DNA of 64,000 bases from Thalassospira sp. MCCC 1A01428. Lineage in GTDB: Bacteria; Pseudomonadota; Alphaproteobacteria; Rhodospirillales; Thalassospiraceae. The DNA lies in the NCBI RefSeq assembly GCF_002115825.1, contig NZ_JFJZ01000014.1, positions 40,355-104,354 on the forward strand, written 5' to 3'. The position numbers were made by a program, and so were the translations under genes. The notes below the pieces were generated by a model, which made no database searches, had not been told where the DNA came from, and saw only the letters and a list, made by a program, of their open reading frames with translations. Shown piece by piece: positions 18,344-27,408 of the stretch (position 1 is its first letter; each line of letters opens with the position of its first letter).

Positions 18344-20026
18344 CTATTTGCGAATGGATTCCAAAAACAGATTGGCGTTCTTTTGCAAATTATGGGCTTC
18401 TTCTTCCAGTTCGGCAGACGAGTTTCTGACATGGCCGGTTGCTTCGCCCGCCTCGTGAATGGAACTGACCACATCGCCAATATCGTCATTCATATTGGTA
18501 ATGGCGTGGCCGGTTTGATCAATGGTGCTGGTAATATCATTCGCGGCGTTTGACTGGTCTTCAACCGCGCGTTCAATGCTAAGCGACACAGCATGAACCT
18601 GGCTGATACGTTCGCCAATTTCACCAATGGCCCCGGCGGCATCTTGCGAAATATTTTGAACCGCCGAAATTTGTTTGGTTATTTCCTCGGTCGCGCGGGC
18701 AGTTTGATTAGCAAGCGCCTTTACCTCGTTGGCAACCACGGCAAAGCCCTTGCCTGCATCCCCTGCCCGTGCGGCCTCAATCGTTGCGTTTAAGGCCAAA
18801 AGATTGGTTTGCGCAGCAATATCCTGAATAAGTTCAACCACATCGCCAATCTTACGTGCTTCGTCAGACAGGTTGGCAACGGTTTGGTCGGTATGGCGGG
18901 TTTGCGAAACGGCTTCTTCGATGGCGGCACGTGATTGCACCATTTGCTGTGAAACCTCGTGCAGGGCACCACGCAACCTATCGGCCGCGGTAGCAACCGA
19001 TTGCACCCCGTTCGAGGCATCGGCAACGCTTTTTAACACCCGGTCGGTTTTTTGCCGTGACGTGTCGGTGGCCGAGGCAAGAATGCGGGCATTATCGGAC
19101 AAACCATTGGCAGAGCTTAAGACTGCTTCAACAATACTGCCAACCGTTCCGCGAAATGACTTGGCCGTTTCATCCAGACGACGGGCATTTTCAGCCCGAT
19201 TCCGGGCATCAAGTTCCTTTCTTTCCTCGCGCAGGCGGGCAATACGCTGACCATTTTCCTTAAATACATTCAGAGCATGGGCCATTTCGCCCATTTCATC
19301 ATGACGCATCCCCGCAGGAACAACGACATTCAGGTTGCCATCGGCAATCTGGGTCATGGCACCGGTCATGGATTTAAGCGGGGATGCAACAATTTTATGG
19401 ATCAGCAAAAATAGAAACGCCAGGCAGGCTGCCAGCAAAACAATCGCTATTCCGGTTTGATCAATGGCGTTTGCCGTTGTTTCGGCTTTTAACGAGGCAA
19501 AAGACCACGCCATGACTATCGCGCCGACAACATCCTGATTTTTACCAAATATGGCGGGTTCAGCAATAACCTGTAAATCACCAATCCGGGTTTCCTGCCG
19601 GTCAGTTGCCGTAATGGCGGCCAATCCAAGATCGGTCAATTGTGCCGCCAGGGCAGGATTGGTGCCGGGGGCGGCAAAATTTAAAATCGGTTTACCTTCC
19701 GCATCAATTGCCAGCACAGAAGCCAGCGTTTCACGCCCGTCAGATATCAACTCCTGAAAAGATGCTTCAATCGCGTCGGCCTTGCGAAACTTTACCGCCC
19801 CGCCATTTTGCGAAGCAATAAGCGACGTTACAATGGTATTGCCGTCCGCCAGCCGCACCTTGGCTGAATCAATTGAAAAGATAATGCCGACATAGATCGT
19901 TGCTATAAAGGCGACAACAACTGTTGCGGCAACACCAAAGACCAGTTTGCTGCGAATGGACCACCCACTGCGGACAAACGGCGGAATGGCTGAACCACCA
20001 TCTGTTGCGCCATTTTCCATGTTCAT
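18344..20026 (-). CDS. Methyl-accepting chemotaxis protein
   Basis: A 560-residue transmembrane chemoreceptor that signals to CheA/CheW. The first membrane segment is at about 28-51, a periplasmic sensor region of about 140 residues follows, the second membrane segment is at 191-210, then a HAMP domain to about 265 and a long coiled-coil signalling domain. The conserved hairpin tip is visible as [20 protein letters not shown] and [15 protein letters not shown]. The start at 20026 (or 20020) follows GGGA-type ribosome-binding sites; an ATG at 20059 has none. The ligand is unknown. The gene for a secreted sensor-like protein lies directly upstream on the same strand. Confidence 0.92.
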   Translation of the reverse strand: MNMENGATDGGSAIPPFVRSGWSIRSKLVFGVAATVVVAFIATIYVGIIFSIDSAKVRLADGNTIVTSLIASQNGGAVKFRKADAIEASFQELISDGRETLASVLAIDAEGKPILNFAAPGTNPALAAQLTDLGLAAITATDRQETRIGDLQVIAEPAIFGKNQDVVGAIVMAWSFASLKAETTANAIDQTGIAIVLLAACLAFLFLLIHKIVASPLKSMTGAMTQIADGNLNVVVPAGMRHDEMGEMAHALNVFKENGQRIARLREERKELDARNRAENARRLDETAKSFRGTVGSIVEAVLSSANGLSDNARILASATDTSRQKTDRVLKSVADASNGVQSVATAADRLRGALHEVSQQMVQSRAAIEEAVSQTRHTDQTVANLSDEARKIGDVVELIQDIAAQTNLLALNATIEAARAGDAGKGFAVVANEVKALANQTARATEEITKQISAVQNISQDAAGAIGEIGERISQVHAVSLSIERAVEDQSNAANDITSTIDQTGHAITNMNDDIGDVVSSIHEAGEATGHVRNSSAELEEEAHNLQKNANLFLESIRK

Positions 20027-20129
20027 TTTCCCACATTCCCTGCCCCGAAAGGCTTTCATATTTATGGGTTTGCACCCAAATCAATCACCTACGATTTACG
20101 GGGCCACAACGGGCCGCAACCGGGTTGCT

Positions 20130-20720
20130 TTATTCCAGCAATTCAACATTGATCCCCACGGTAACTGCGCCAATAACAGTGGTACCGTCGCTATCGATCA
20201 CCGGCAGGCTTAATTGCGACTGATAGGTCTGGGTGGATTCATCCAGTTCAACGTCGCTCATATGAATGGCGTCTGGTCCGACGGGGAATGTCTTTTGCCA
20301 TTTGGCCTCGTCACCCTGCCAGTAATCGCTGGTGACATCACTTTGGCCGACATTCAGGCCTTTGTTATCCATGACAAAAATTTCCGTGATCAAACCTTCG
20401 GTTTCGTCGGCTTTTTCACGCAAAAATTTTGACAGGGGGCGGGCCAGAACCTTGTCGATCAGCGGTTTATCCGTAGCTGATGTTTCGGCACGCCATTCCT
20501 TGTCCAGCTTGTCGATATCATCCTGCGACAAACCGGCATTTTCAGCGTTCTGGGCTTTTACCGCATCAATGACCAGCGGGTCTGATAACCATGCTTTCAC
20601 ATCATCGGCATAGTTGCGCAATTGACCTTCAAATTCGTTGGCATTTGCCACCGTCATGCCCGAAACAAACGCAATCGGCGCCACCACAAATATGGCCAGC
20701 ATTTTCATTTTAAATGACAT
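20130..20720 (-). CDS. Secreted PDC/Cache-like sensor protein
   Basis: A 196-residue protein with a signal peptide (about 1-27, cleavage after VANA) and no other membrane segment, so it is probably periplasmic. The remaining part resembles a single PDC/Cache sensor domain: a long N-terminal helix, then EIFVMDNKGLNVGQS, the DYWQGDEAKWQKTF segment and a closing LPVIDSDGTTVIGAVTVGI strand pair. AGGAGG precedes the ATG. It is 103 bases upstream of a chemoreceptor gene on the same strand and may be co-transcribed; it could present a ligand to that receptor. Family assignment is by pattern and function is not established. Confidence 0.6.
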   Translation of the reverse strand: MSFKMKMLAIFVVAPIAFVSGMTVANANEFEGQLRNYADDVKAWLSDPLVIDAVKAQNAENAGLSQDDIDKLDKEWRAETSATDKPLIDKVLARPLSKFLREKADETEGLITEIFVMDNKGLNVGQSDVTSDYWQGDEAKWQKTFPVGPDAIHMSDVELDESTQTYQSQLSLPVIDSDGTTVIGAVTVGINVELLE

Positions 20721-21056
20721 ATATCCACCCTCCTAATTGCCGATAACATCGGCACCCCCAAAAACAGGCACAAGCAAATGCCTTGACTATTTCAGACGTG
20801 GGGACAGGGCGGAAAAATTCAACCAAAGATATTTTCTAAAAGCGGCCAGTACTTTCCTTGAAAACCACAACAGCAATGCCTAACCGCGCAATTTAATTAC
20901 ACGGAACATTCTGTTCTATTGGGGCGTTTTCAATCATTGCTAAATGCTCTCCTGACAACTCCTGACGCAGCAAGACTGAATAAAGGGTGAGTTATGAGGC
21001 TGTAGTTGTTAGGCTTGCGCCAAAGCCTTGCCACCCGAAAAACGGAAAACACCCGA
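20721..21056. other. Divergent regulatory region before the second importer
   Basis: This 336-base spacer lies between the secreted sensor gene (minus) and the second osmoprotectant permease (plus). It contains a perfect 5-bp palindrome GAACA-TTC-TGTTC at 20904-20916, roughly 150 bases before the permease start, which could be an operator. No clear sigma-70 promoter pair was found. Confidence 0.35.
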
Positions 21057-21929
21057 ATGTTTCCTGACAAGCTGAATATCCCCCTTGGAAAATCGGTAAA
21101 TGCCCTTGTCGACTGGTTGGTCGTCAATTACGGCGATGCCTTTGAAGCCTTTGCCGATGCGCTGTTGACCGTACTGGTCTGGCTTGAACATTTGCTGCGT
21201 GCAACACCCTGGTGGCTGGTAATTGTCGTCATTGCTGCGATTGCTTTTCATGCCAGTCGCAGTTGGAAAACCACGCTGGGCCTGTCGCTTGCCATGGTTG
21301 CGATTGGCATGTTGGGCCTGTGGGACAAGGCAATGCAAACCCTTGCCCTCATGATTATTGCCACCGGGCTTTCCGTAATTATCGGTATTCCGGTCGGAAT
21401 TGGCATGGCGATGTCAAACAAGCTGCGCGCCGTAATGGTGCCCCTGCTTGATATGATGCAAACCATGCCCAGTTTTGTTTATCTGATTCCGGCCCTGATG
21501 CTGTTTGGGCTGGGCAAGGTACCGGCCATTCTGGCAACGGTTATTTATGCTGCCCCACCGGTTATCCGCCTGACGGATCTGGGTATTCGGCTGGTTGATA
21601 AAGAAGTCCTTGAAGCATCGCGGTCCTTTGGGGCCAGCCGGGCACAAATTTTGTGGGGCGTGCAATTGCCCCTTGCCCTGCCCAATATCATGGCGGGCAT
21701 TAACCAGACCACCATGATGTCGATTTCAATGGTGGTGATTGCTTCCATGATCGGGGCCCGTGGCCTTGGCGAACAGGTATTAACCGGCATTCAACGCCTT
21801 GATGTTGGCCAGGGGGTCGAAGCCGGGATTGCCATTGTTTTGCTGGCCGTGGTGTTTGACCGCATTGGTCAGTCCTATGGCAAACGATCCCAGCGCACCA
21901 CCACCACCGGGGCAGGAGACGGGGCATGA
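21057..21929 (+). CDS. Second osmoprotectant ABC transporter permease (ProW type)
   Basis: A 290-residue ProW-family permease. The EAA loop EASRSFGASRAQILWGVQLP and the stretch DMMQTMPSFVYLIPALMLFG are nearly the same as in the permease at 15659, but the long low-complexity N-terminus of that protein is absent. About six to seven hydrophobic segments follow residue 40. The ATG at 21057 has a weak ribosome-binding site; a TTG at 21006 with a GAGG at good spacing is a real alternative and would add 17 residues. It is coupled to the ATPase gene by an ATGA overlap. No binding-protein gene is in this unit. Confidence 0.9.
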   Translation: MFPDKLNIPLGKSVNALVDWLVVNYGDAFEAFADALLTVLVWLEHLLRATPWWLVIVVIAAIAFHASRSWKTTLGLSLAMVAIGMLGLWDKAMQTLALMIIATGLSVIIGIPVGIGMAMSNKLRAVMVPLLDMMQTMPSFVYLIPALMLFGLGKVPAILATVIYAAPPVIRLTDLGIRLVDKEVLEASRSFGASRAQILWGVQLPLALPNIMAGINQTTMMSISMVVIASMIGARGLGEQVLTGIQRLDVGQGVEAGIAIVLLAVVFDRIGQSYGKRSQRTTTTGAGDGA

Positions 21930-22954
21930 GCTATATCGAAATAAAAAACATCTATAAAATTTTCGGTCCCCACCCGCAAAAAGCCCTGACCATGGCCCAA
22001 AACGGCGAAAACAAGGACGATATCCTTGCCAAAACCGGCCATACGGTGGGGCTGCAAAATGTATCGCTGTCGATTGATCAGGGTGAAACATTTGTAGTGA
22101 TGGGGTTATCGGGGTCGGGGAAATCGACCTTGATCCGCCATCTCAACCGCCTGATTGACCCGACGGCTGGGGAGATCCTATTTGGCGGGGAAAACATATT
22201 GCAGATGACCACACCCCGGTTAAACGCCTTTCGCCGCGCCAAACTGGGCATGGTGTTTCAACGTTTTGGCTTGCTGCCACACCGAAGCGTCATCGAGAAT
22301 GTTGCCTATGGATTGAAAATTCAAAAAACCGACAAAGCCGAACGGCTAAAATCAGCCCGGACCTGGATCGAACGGGTTGGACTGGCGGGCTATGAAGACA
22401 GCTTTCCCGATCAGCTATCAGGCGGCATGCAACAGCGTGTTGGCCTGGCCCGGGCACTTACGACCAACCCGGAAGTGTTGCTGATGGATGAAGCGTTTTC
22501 AGCATTAGACCCGTTAATCAGAAGCGACATGCAAGATGAATTGATGAAGTTGCAAAGCGAGCTTCACAAAACCATTATCTTTATCACCCATGACCTTGAC
22601 GAAGCCCTGAAACTGGGCGATCGCATTGCGATTTTAAAGGATGGCGCACTGATGCAGGTCGGGCGGCCCGAAGAAATTATAATGAACCCGGCCGATGATT
22701 ATGTCCGCGCCTTTACCCGTGATGTTAACCGCTCACGGGTATTGCGGGCAAAAACGCTGATGCAGCCAACATCAACCGGCAACGATACGCCCGCCAATAC
22801 CACCGGCTGGCCGGAAGTGGATGCAAACATGCGCCTTGAAGATATTTTGCCCATCGCCATCGCCTGCCCCGATGGAATTAGCGTGGTTAACCGCGACCAC
22901 CAGAAAATCGGTACATTAAGCAAGGACCAGATAATCGCCGCCCTTGCCGCCTGA
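21926..22954 (+). CDS. Second osmoprotectant ABC transporter ATPase (ProV type)
   Basis: A 342-residue ATPase of the ProV family. Walker [10 protein letters not shown] is at 60-68, the signature LSGGMQQR starts at 164, Walker [13 protein letters not shown] begins at 184 and the switch His is in FITHDLDEA. The C-terminal CBS-like part is about 60 residues shorter than in the ATPase at 14461. ATGA overlap with the permease stop shows translational coupling. The unit ends at a strong terminator at 22972. As the unit lacks a binding protein, it may use the orphan one at 12531 or the ProX at 16849. Confidence 0.92.
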   Translation: MSYIEIKNIYKIFGPHPQKALTMAQNGENKDDILAKTGHTVGLQNVSLSIDQGETFVVMGLSGSGKSTLIRHLNRLIDPTAGEILFGGENILQMTTPRLNAFRRAKLGMVFQRFGLLPHRSVIENVAYGLKIQKTDKAERLKSARTWIERVGLAGYEDSFPDQLSGGMQQRVGLARALTTNPEVLLMDEAFSALDPLIRSDMQDELMKLQSELHKTIIFITHDLDEALKLGDRIAILKDGALMQVGRPEEIIMNPADDYVRAFTRDVNRSRVLRAKTLMQPTSTGNDTPANTTGWPEVDANMRLEDILPIAIACPDGISVVNRDHQKIGTLSKDQIIAALAA

Positions 22955-22971
22955 TTTTTAATCCAGACGAT

Positions 22972-23027
22972 ATAAACACAAACCGACAGAACCTGCATTA
23001 TGGGCAGTCTGTCGGTTTTGTGTTTAT
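22972..23027. terminator. Bidirectional terminator between ATPase and rmlC genes
   Basis: An 18-bp stem with one bulged T pairs ATAAACACAAACCGACAG at 22972-22989 with its complement at 23009-23027. The stops at 22954 (plus) and 23027 (minus) converge on it, and its right arm touches the rmlC stop. Confidence 0.8.
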
Positions 23028-23680
23028 CAGGACGCCTGCAATGGCTGATAATCCCAGGCGATGTCGGTCATTGCGCCATCATGCTGGTGCGGCGGGATGG
23101 CAACTTCTTCCATCATGAAGCCCCGGCTTTCAGTTTTGTTTTGCCAGTCGGCAAAAGACGGATGGGTTTCATCCTTATCCGAAATCACCGGCACCATGCG
23201 GCCCAACTGCCAGTCAATCGCGAGGTCGGGGTCATTCCAGGCAATACCACGATCATGTTCCGGGCTGTAATAATCGCTAACTTTATAAACAACCGTTGTA
23301 TCGGGAACCAGGGTACGAAAACCATGGGCAAAGCCCGGCGGTACCCATAATTGATACCAGTTCTGGTCGGAAAGCTCGATCCGGATATGTTTGCCAAAAG
23401 TTGGGCTATCGGGGCGAATATCAACGGCCACATCCAGAATAGCCCCATGTGTGACCCGCACCAGTTTGCCCTGCGCATGCGGATTTACCTGAAAATGCAA
23501 ACCGCGAATGGTGTTAACCGGCGCACTGACCGACTGGTTTTCCTGCACCAGGGTGGCATCGCCAATGGCGGCGGCAAATTCGTCTTCGCGAAAGGTTTCG
23601 GCAAAAGTGCCGCGCGGGTCACGGTGCTGATTGGGTACAAAAAGCAACGGTCCCTCTATGTCAAAACGGTCAAATTGCAT
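23027..23680 (-). CDS. rmlC: dTDP-4-dehydrorhamnose 3,5-epimerase
   Basis: RmlC epimerises dTDP-4-keto-6-deoxyglucose at C3 and C5, the third step to dTDP-L-rhamnose. The 217-residue length is somewhat above the usual 180-190 because of a longer C-terminus. The family signature RGLHFQ (catalytic His62) and the base Tyr132 in VYKVSDYYSP are present, followed by GIAWNDPDLAIDW. AAGGA lies nine bases before the ATG. It is downstream of a secreted-protein gene by 24 bases and separated from rmlA and rmlD by nine kilobases. It is the last gene of the glycan cluster. Confidence 0.93.
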   Translation of the reverse strand: MQFDRFDIEGPLLFVPNQHRDPRGTFAETFREDEFAAAIGDATLVQENQSVSAPVNTIRGLHFQVNPHAQGKLVRVTHGAILDVAVDIRPDSPTFGKHIRIELSDQNWYQLWVPPGFAHGFRTLVPDTTVVYKVSDYYSPEHDRGIAWNDPDLAIDWQLGRMVPVISDKDETHPSFADWQNKTESRGFMMEEVAIPPHQHDGAMTDIAWDYQPLQAS

Positions 23681-23704
23681 GATTACGCATCCTTGATAAG
23701 GGGT

Positions 23705-24898
23705 CTATTTTTCGTCGCTGTTAAAACGGATCGGCTGGCGCATCAACTTGCGTGTCATCGCCCATTTTCCATTGCGCTGGACGGGCACCAACTTCACATA
23801 AAGCAGGCTTGCCTGCGCATCGACCGTGCCAAAAATGCGGTCCTTGCTGTCTTCATCGATAATCGATGGATAGGCAACAAACGCATCACCCGGCCCGGCA
23901 TCGGGTTTCAGGTCGGCTGCCAGCAACATTTTAGGCATCGACCATTTGATCATGTCTTTGGATGTCGAATAATAAATGCCGTGTTCGCTTGTGCCGTCCT
24001 TGTGCTTGCGACGGTGTTTGTAAACGGCAATAAACGTATTGCTTGCTTCGTGTCGAACAATGCCCCGGATTGATGTTAATCCATAAGGGCCAACACGTGC
24101 GCAATCGGTCTGATATACTTCCCAGCCCTTATCGGGCGTCAGGCGCGCAGCATCGACAAACTTTTTGCCATCCCATATTTGCCAGCGCGACGGGTCATCG
24201 GCATTGGCCCGCGCCAGACAATTGCGCGACGATTTCCAATCCACCCCGCGCCGCCAGACGATGGAATAAAGATAATCCTTCCAGCTGACGATATTGGTAG
24301 CCGTCACATAACTGGGCGCGCGTTTGCGATCATCGCGATACGCCATGGGTGGGGGAAATGGTGCATGGTGCGGCGGTTTTGCCTGATAATCAAAATGCTG
24401 CCCACCATCGGTAGATTTTAAGGTGACCAACCCGTTGATCCAGCAATCGGTACGTTTTTTGGCATTCGCACACGGCATGTCGTGGCGATAAGGCATGAAA
24501 CTGGCACTGCCCAGGGCGTAAACCGTTTCACCATCATCGGTATAAATCGCATGAAGCCAGGTACGGTCATCGAGCATCCCCGGGTCTGCCTTGCCGGCGG
24601 CTTTAAAGCGACTGTTGCAGTCCTTATGCAGGGATTCGAGATTTTGGCCCACAAAGGCACGATTGCGAAAATTGGGGGCAAACAAAACCATTCGTCCTTG
24701 CGCGTCGCGAAAAGCACGAGCCGGGGCATCGGGCAAATGGGAATCATCGCAGGCATTAACAGCAGTATCAAACAGCACAGTTTCATCACCCGCCAACCGC
24801 ACATCAAGGGCCTGCGCCCCGTGAGATTGCACCACCCACGCTGCCGCCACCGCAAGGGCGGCACTTCCGAAAAATCCGATGATTGCGTTTCTATGCAC
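23705..24898 (-). CDS. Secreted beta-propeller-like protein in the glycan cluster
   Basis: A 397-residue protein that I cannot assign to a known enzyme. A signal peptide covers about residues 1-30. The rest contains repeated short segments of the type STDGGQHFDYQ, TSKDMIKWSMPKMLL and SWKDYLYSIVWR, the Ser/Asp-x-Asp-Gly-x-x-W/F pattern of sialidase-like BNR or glycosidase five-/six-bladed propellers. Six to eight cysteines suggest disulfides in the periplasm or outside. It starts after a strong terminator, so it has its own promoter, and it is 24 bases from rmlC. A role in trimming or binding an exported polysaccharide is an inference from position only. Confidence 0.55.
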   Translation of the reverse strand: MHRNAIIGFFGSAALAVAAAWVVQSHGAQALDVRLAGDETVLFDTAVNACDDSHLPDAPARAFRDAQGRMVLFAPNFRNRAFVGQNLESLHKDCNSRFKAAGKADPGMLDDRTWLHAIYTDDGETVYALGSASFMPYRHDMPCANAKKRTDCWINGLVTLKSTDGGQHFDYQAKPPHHAPFPPPMAYRDDRKRAPSYVTATNIVSWKDYLYSIVWRRGVDWKSSRNCLARANADDPSRWQIWDGKKFVDAARLTPDKGWEVYQTDCARVGPYGLTSIRGIVRHEASNTFIAVYKHRRKHKDGTSEHGIYYSTSKDMIKWSMPKMLLAADLKPDAGPGDAFVAYPSIIDEDSKDRIFGTVDAQASLLYVKLVPVQRNGKWAMTRKLMRQPIRFNSDEK

Positions 24899-24927
24899 TG
24901 TTTATATCCGTGCCATAAACCGGGTGG

Positions 24928-24975
24928 AAAAAAGCCCGGGATGTGCAGGGCATGGAGGGGTCCCTGCACATCCCG
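24928..24975 (-). terminator. Intrinsic terminator of the main glycan operon
   Basis: A 14-bp perfect stem (24937-24950 and 24962-24975) with an 11-base loop is followed on the minus strand by GGC and six T. It lies ten bases past the stop at 24985 and divides the operon from the secreted propeller-like gene. Confidence 0.88.
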
Positions 24976-24984
24976 TCGTCATGG

Positions 24985-26193
24985 TCACGCCGCCTTGCTC
25001 AGGTTTGGGGTCGGGTTTTTACCCAGACGGTGCGCCATGCCGTTCTCATCAAGGAATTTTTGCAAATCCTTGAACCGTTCGGCGTAAGTCTTTTCAAACA
25101 TGCCAAAATCGGCATTATCCCAGGCTTCCTCGAAAGAAAAGCGGTCAATATATCGCCCGTCGACATGAGGAATCCCCAGCGTTTTGACAAACTCGCGGGT
25201 TCGTGTGTCATAGGTGATATAAAGAGCGGGAACTTCGTTTGCCAAAGCCAGCAAATTGCCATGCAAACGAAAACCGGTTACGGCATCCTGGCGGCATTCG
25301 GCATCTTCAAAATCGCTTACGGTTTCAAAAACGCTTAGGGACGACCGGTAAAGATCCAGCAACGGGTCGTTTGCGCCATACAGCCATTTTTCCTTTATCA
25401 GGCTGTTAACTGCTTTTTCCATAACCTGTTTCGGGTTTGGCACCAGATTGCTACGGGCATAGAAAATGGCCTTTTCTTCAAGCTCGCCCGCACACAAAAT
25501 TTCTGTACGGTAATTTTCGGCCAAAGTCCGCAACATGTAACGCTGCAACATGGCAAAGCCATGGGTTTTCCGGCGCAGGGTAAAGCCAAGGTTTTTAATC
25601 TCGTTGGCCTTCAACCGTGGTAAATTCAGCTCCGGCTTACAATGACGAAAGGCTGTAGGGCACCCGAAAATCCGGACATTTTTAATGCCAATCGAATTAA
25701 GTGCTTTGCGTGAAAGTGCGCCGCGCACCCCAACAGTTTTGGACCTGTCAGCCACCAGTTGCAAAAACCGTTTGGTGGATTCATTGACATATTCATCAGA
25801 ATTGTCAGGCACCTGCACACCAATACCAAATGCCATGACCGGCACTTTGGTTTTTTCCAGCACATTGGTAATTTCATCCCACTGGCCATTGGTATTGATA
25901 TAGTTCGATCCGCGCAAAAAGATGTAGTCAAGGGTGTTGATTTTCTCGATCTGCTCTTCACTTAGTCCGCCGCTGGATTGCCCGTAAATCGGGTACAGTT
26001 CGGCATAATCAAGAATACGAAGCGAACTGTCATAAACGAAACAGTCGCCGATATTTGTGAACAGTTCGGTTGCCCGCTGTGGTGCGCCAAAGGTATGGGT
26101 GACAACACCCTTGCCTTCAACAACCTTGCCGGCGGGCATCAAAACGCCAATGCGCGGTTTACGCCCAATGGGGGAAACAGAATCAACCATCAT
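24985..26193 (-). CDS. Polysaccharide pyruvyl transferase family protein, paralogue A
   Basis: A 402-residue protein of the polysaccharide pyruvyltransferase (CsaB/WcaK-like) family, whose members transfer a pyruvyl ketal onto sugars or act as related glycan-modifying enzymes. Features are NIGDCFVYDSSLRIL near residue 47, DYIFLRGSNYI near 90, VRGALSRKALNSIGI with the downstream GCPTAFRH, and the late FRLHGNLLALANEVPALYITYD, the conserved Arg-x-His-Gly motif of the family. It is clearly paralogous to the product of 27409-28596. GGAG precedes the ATG. Last gene of the operon, followed by a terminator. The modified sugar is unknown. Confidence 0.82.
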   Translation of the reverse strand: MMVDSVSPIGRKPRIGVLMPAGKVVEGKGVVTHTFGAPQRATELFTNIGDCFVYDSSLRILDYAELYPIYGQSSGGLSEEQIEKINTLDYIFLRGSNYINTNGQWDEITNVLEKTKVPVMAFGIGVQVPDNSDEYVNESTKRFLQLVADRSKTVGVRGALSRKALNSIGIKNVRIFGCPTAFRHCKPELNLPRLKANEIKNLGFTLRRKTHGFAMLQRYMLRTLAENYRTEILCAGELEEKAIFYARSNLVPNPKQVMEKAVNSLIKEKWLYGANDPLLDLYRSSLSVFETVSDFEDAECRQDAVTGFRLHGNLLALANEVPALYITYDTRTREFVKTLGIPHVDGRYIDRFSFEEAWDNADFGMFEKTYAERFKDLQKFLDENGMAHRLGKNPTPNLSKAA

Positions 26194-26210
26194 GAAACTC
26201 CTGCATGGTG

Positions 26211-26243
26211 CCGAAAAATGCGCCAGGCCTGGGCATTTTTCGG
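26211..26243. repeat. Intercistronic hairpin between galE and pyruvyltransferase gene
   Basis: CCGAAAAATGC and GCATTTTTCGG form an 11-bp perfect stem around an 11-base loop that is itself palindromic. It lies in the 95-base gap downstream of galE. It could slow RNA decay or cause partial termination. Confidence 0.5.
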
Positions 26244-26288
26244 TATTTGCTCGTGTATGCGGGGTAATTTTTCGCCCCTTTTTTATAA

Positions 26289-27284
26289 TCAGGCGGCGTC
26301 GGCTTGACGCTGTTTTAGGCTTTCTTCCCAGGCAAGAGCATGAGAAACGATGGTATCGAGATCGTTATATTCCGGCGTCCATTGAAGTTTTTGCGAAATG
26401 CGATCGGCGCCTGCAATCAGGGCTGCCGGGTCGCCAGCGCGGCGTTCGGCAAGATTAACGGTAAAGTCATTGCCTGAAACACGTTTGACGGCGTCAATAA
26501 CCTCGTACACCGAAAAACCACGCCCATAACCACAATTCATCACGTCGCTTTCGCCGCCATTTTCCAGGTATTCAAGGGCCAGAACATGGGCATTGGCAAG
26601 GTCACTGACATGGATGTAATCGCGTATGCAGGTACCATCCTGTGTCGGATAATCATCGCCATATACATCAAGATGGCTGCGCACACCGCTGGCGGCCTGG
26701 CTGGCAATTTTGATCAGATGGGTGGCCTTGCGTGACGTTTGCCCTGCCCGCCCTTTGGGGTCGGCACCGGCGACATTAAAATAGCGCAAGGCAACAAAGT
26801 TCATATCATGTGCAACGGATGCATCCTGAAGCATTTTTTCCGTCATCATTTTTGATGTGCCATACGGTGAAATCGGCTTTGACGGAAAATCTTCCAGAAT
26901 AGGCGTTTTTTCAGGCTCGCCATACACACCCGCAGTCGATGAAAAAATGAAGTGCTTTACCTTATTATCGACAGCCGCCTGCGCCAAAGCGCGTGAATTA
27001 ACCGTGTTGTTGTAATAATAGTCCAGCGGATAAACGACAGATTCCGGCACAATGATCGAACCGGCAAAATGCATGATCGCGGTTACGTCATGTTCACGAA
27101 TAACGCGCGATACCAGTTCGATATCGCCGCAGTCACCTTCGACAAAGGCAGCGCCAGCCGGAACGGCCCAGCGATACCCCTGGCTTAGATTATCAAGGAC
27201 AACAACCTTGCGCCCCGCATCGAGAAGGGCCAGTGCTGCGTGACTGCCAATATATCCTGCGCCACCGGTAACAAGTACTGTCAT
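26289..27284 (-). CDS. galE: UDP-glucose 4-epimerase GalE
   Basis: GalE interconverts UDP-glucose and UDP-galactose (or the N-acetyl forms) using a tightly bound NAD. The 331-residue protein has the Rossmann motif TGGAGYIGSHAAL from residue 6, the catalytic Ser region FSSTAGVYGE and the Tyr-x3-Lys motif in SPYGTSKMMTE. AGGAGG precedes the ATG. It lies in the glycan operon between the two pyruvyltransferase-family genes and probably supplies the galactose donor for the glycosyltransferases here. A stable inverted repeat lies in its leader. Confidence 0.94.
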   Translation of the reverse strand: MTVLVTGGAGYIGSHAALALLDAGRKVVVLDNLSQGYRWAVPAGAAFVEGDCGDIELVSRVIREHDVTAIMHFAGSIIVPESVVYPLDYYYNNTVNSRALAQAAVDNKVKHFIFSSTAGVYGEPEKTPILEDFPSKPISPYGTSKMMTEKMLQDASVAHDMNFVALRYFNVAGADPKGRAGQTSRKATHLIKIASQAASGVRSHLDVYGDDYPTQDGTCIRDYIHVSDLANAHVLALEYLENGGESDVMNCGYGRGFSVYEVIDAVKRVSGNDFTVNLAERRAGDPAALIAGADRISQKLQWTPEYNDLDTIVSHALAWEESLKQRQADAA

Positions 27285-27305
27285 TTTTCATGCCTCCTTG
27301 CAAAG

Positions 27306-27350
27306 GCGGTTCACATCGGGATCGGGGGAGATTTTTAGAATGTGAACCGC
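27306..27350. repeat. Inverted repeat in the galE leader
   Basis: GCGGTTCACAT at 27306-27316 and its exact complement at 27340-27350 form an 11-bp stem with a 23-base loop. It lies 22 bases upstream of the galE start, in the 124-base gap after the preceding gene. Confidence 0.5.
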
Positions 27351-27408
27351 AAATAAAGGGCACTACCGCCAGCCGAAATGCCGGCGGCAATGCAAAAGGT
27401 TTTAAAGA

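Noticed and set aside
23351..24073. 240-codon plus-strand frame opposite rmlC and the propeller-like gene
   Set aside because: Antisense to two genes with clear family motifs or signal peptide; it spans the gap between them without a start signal.
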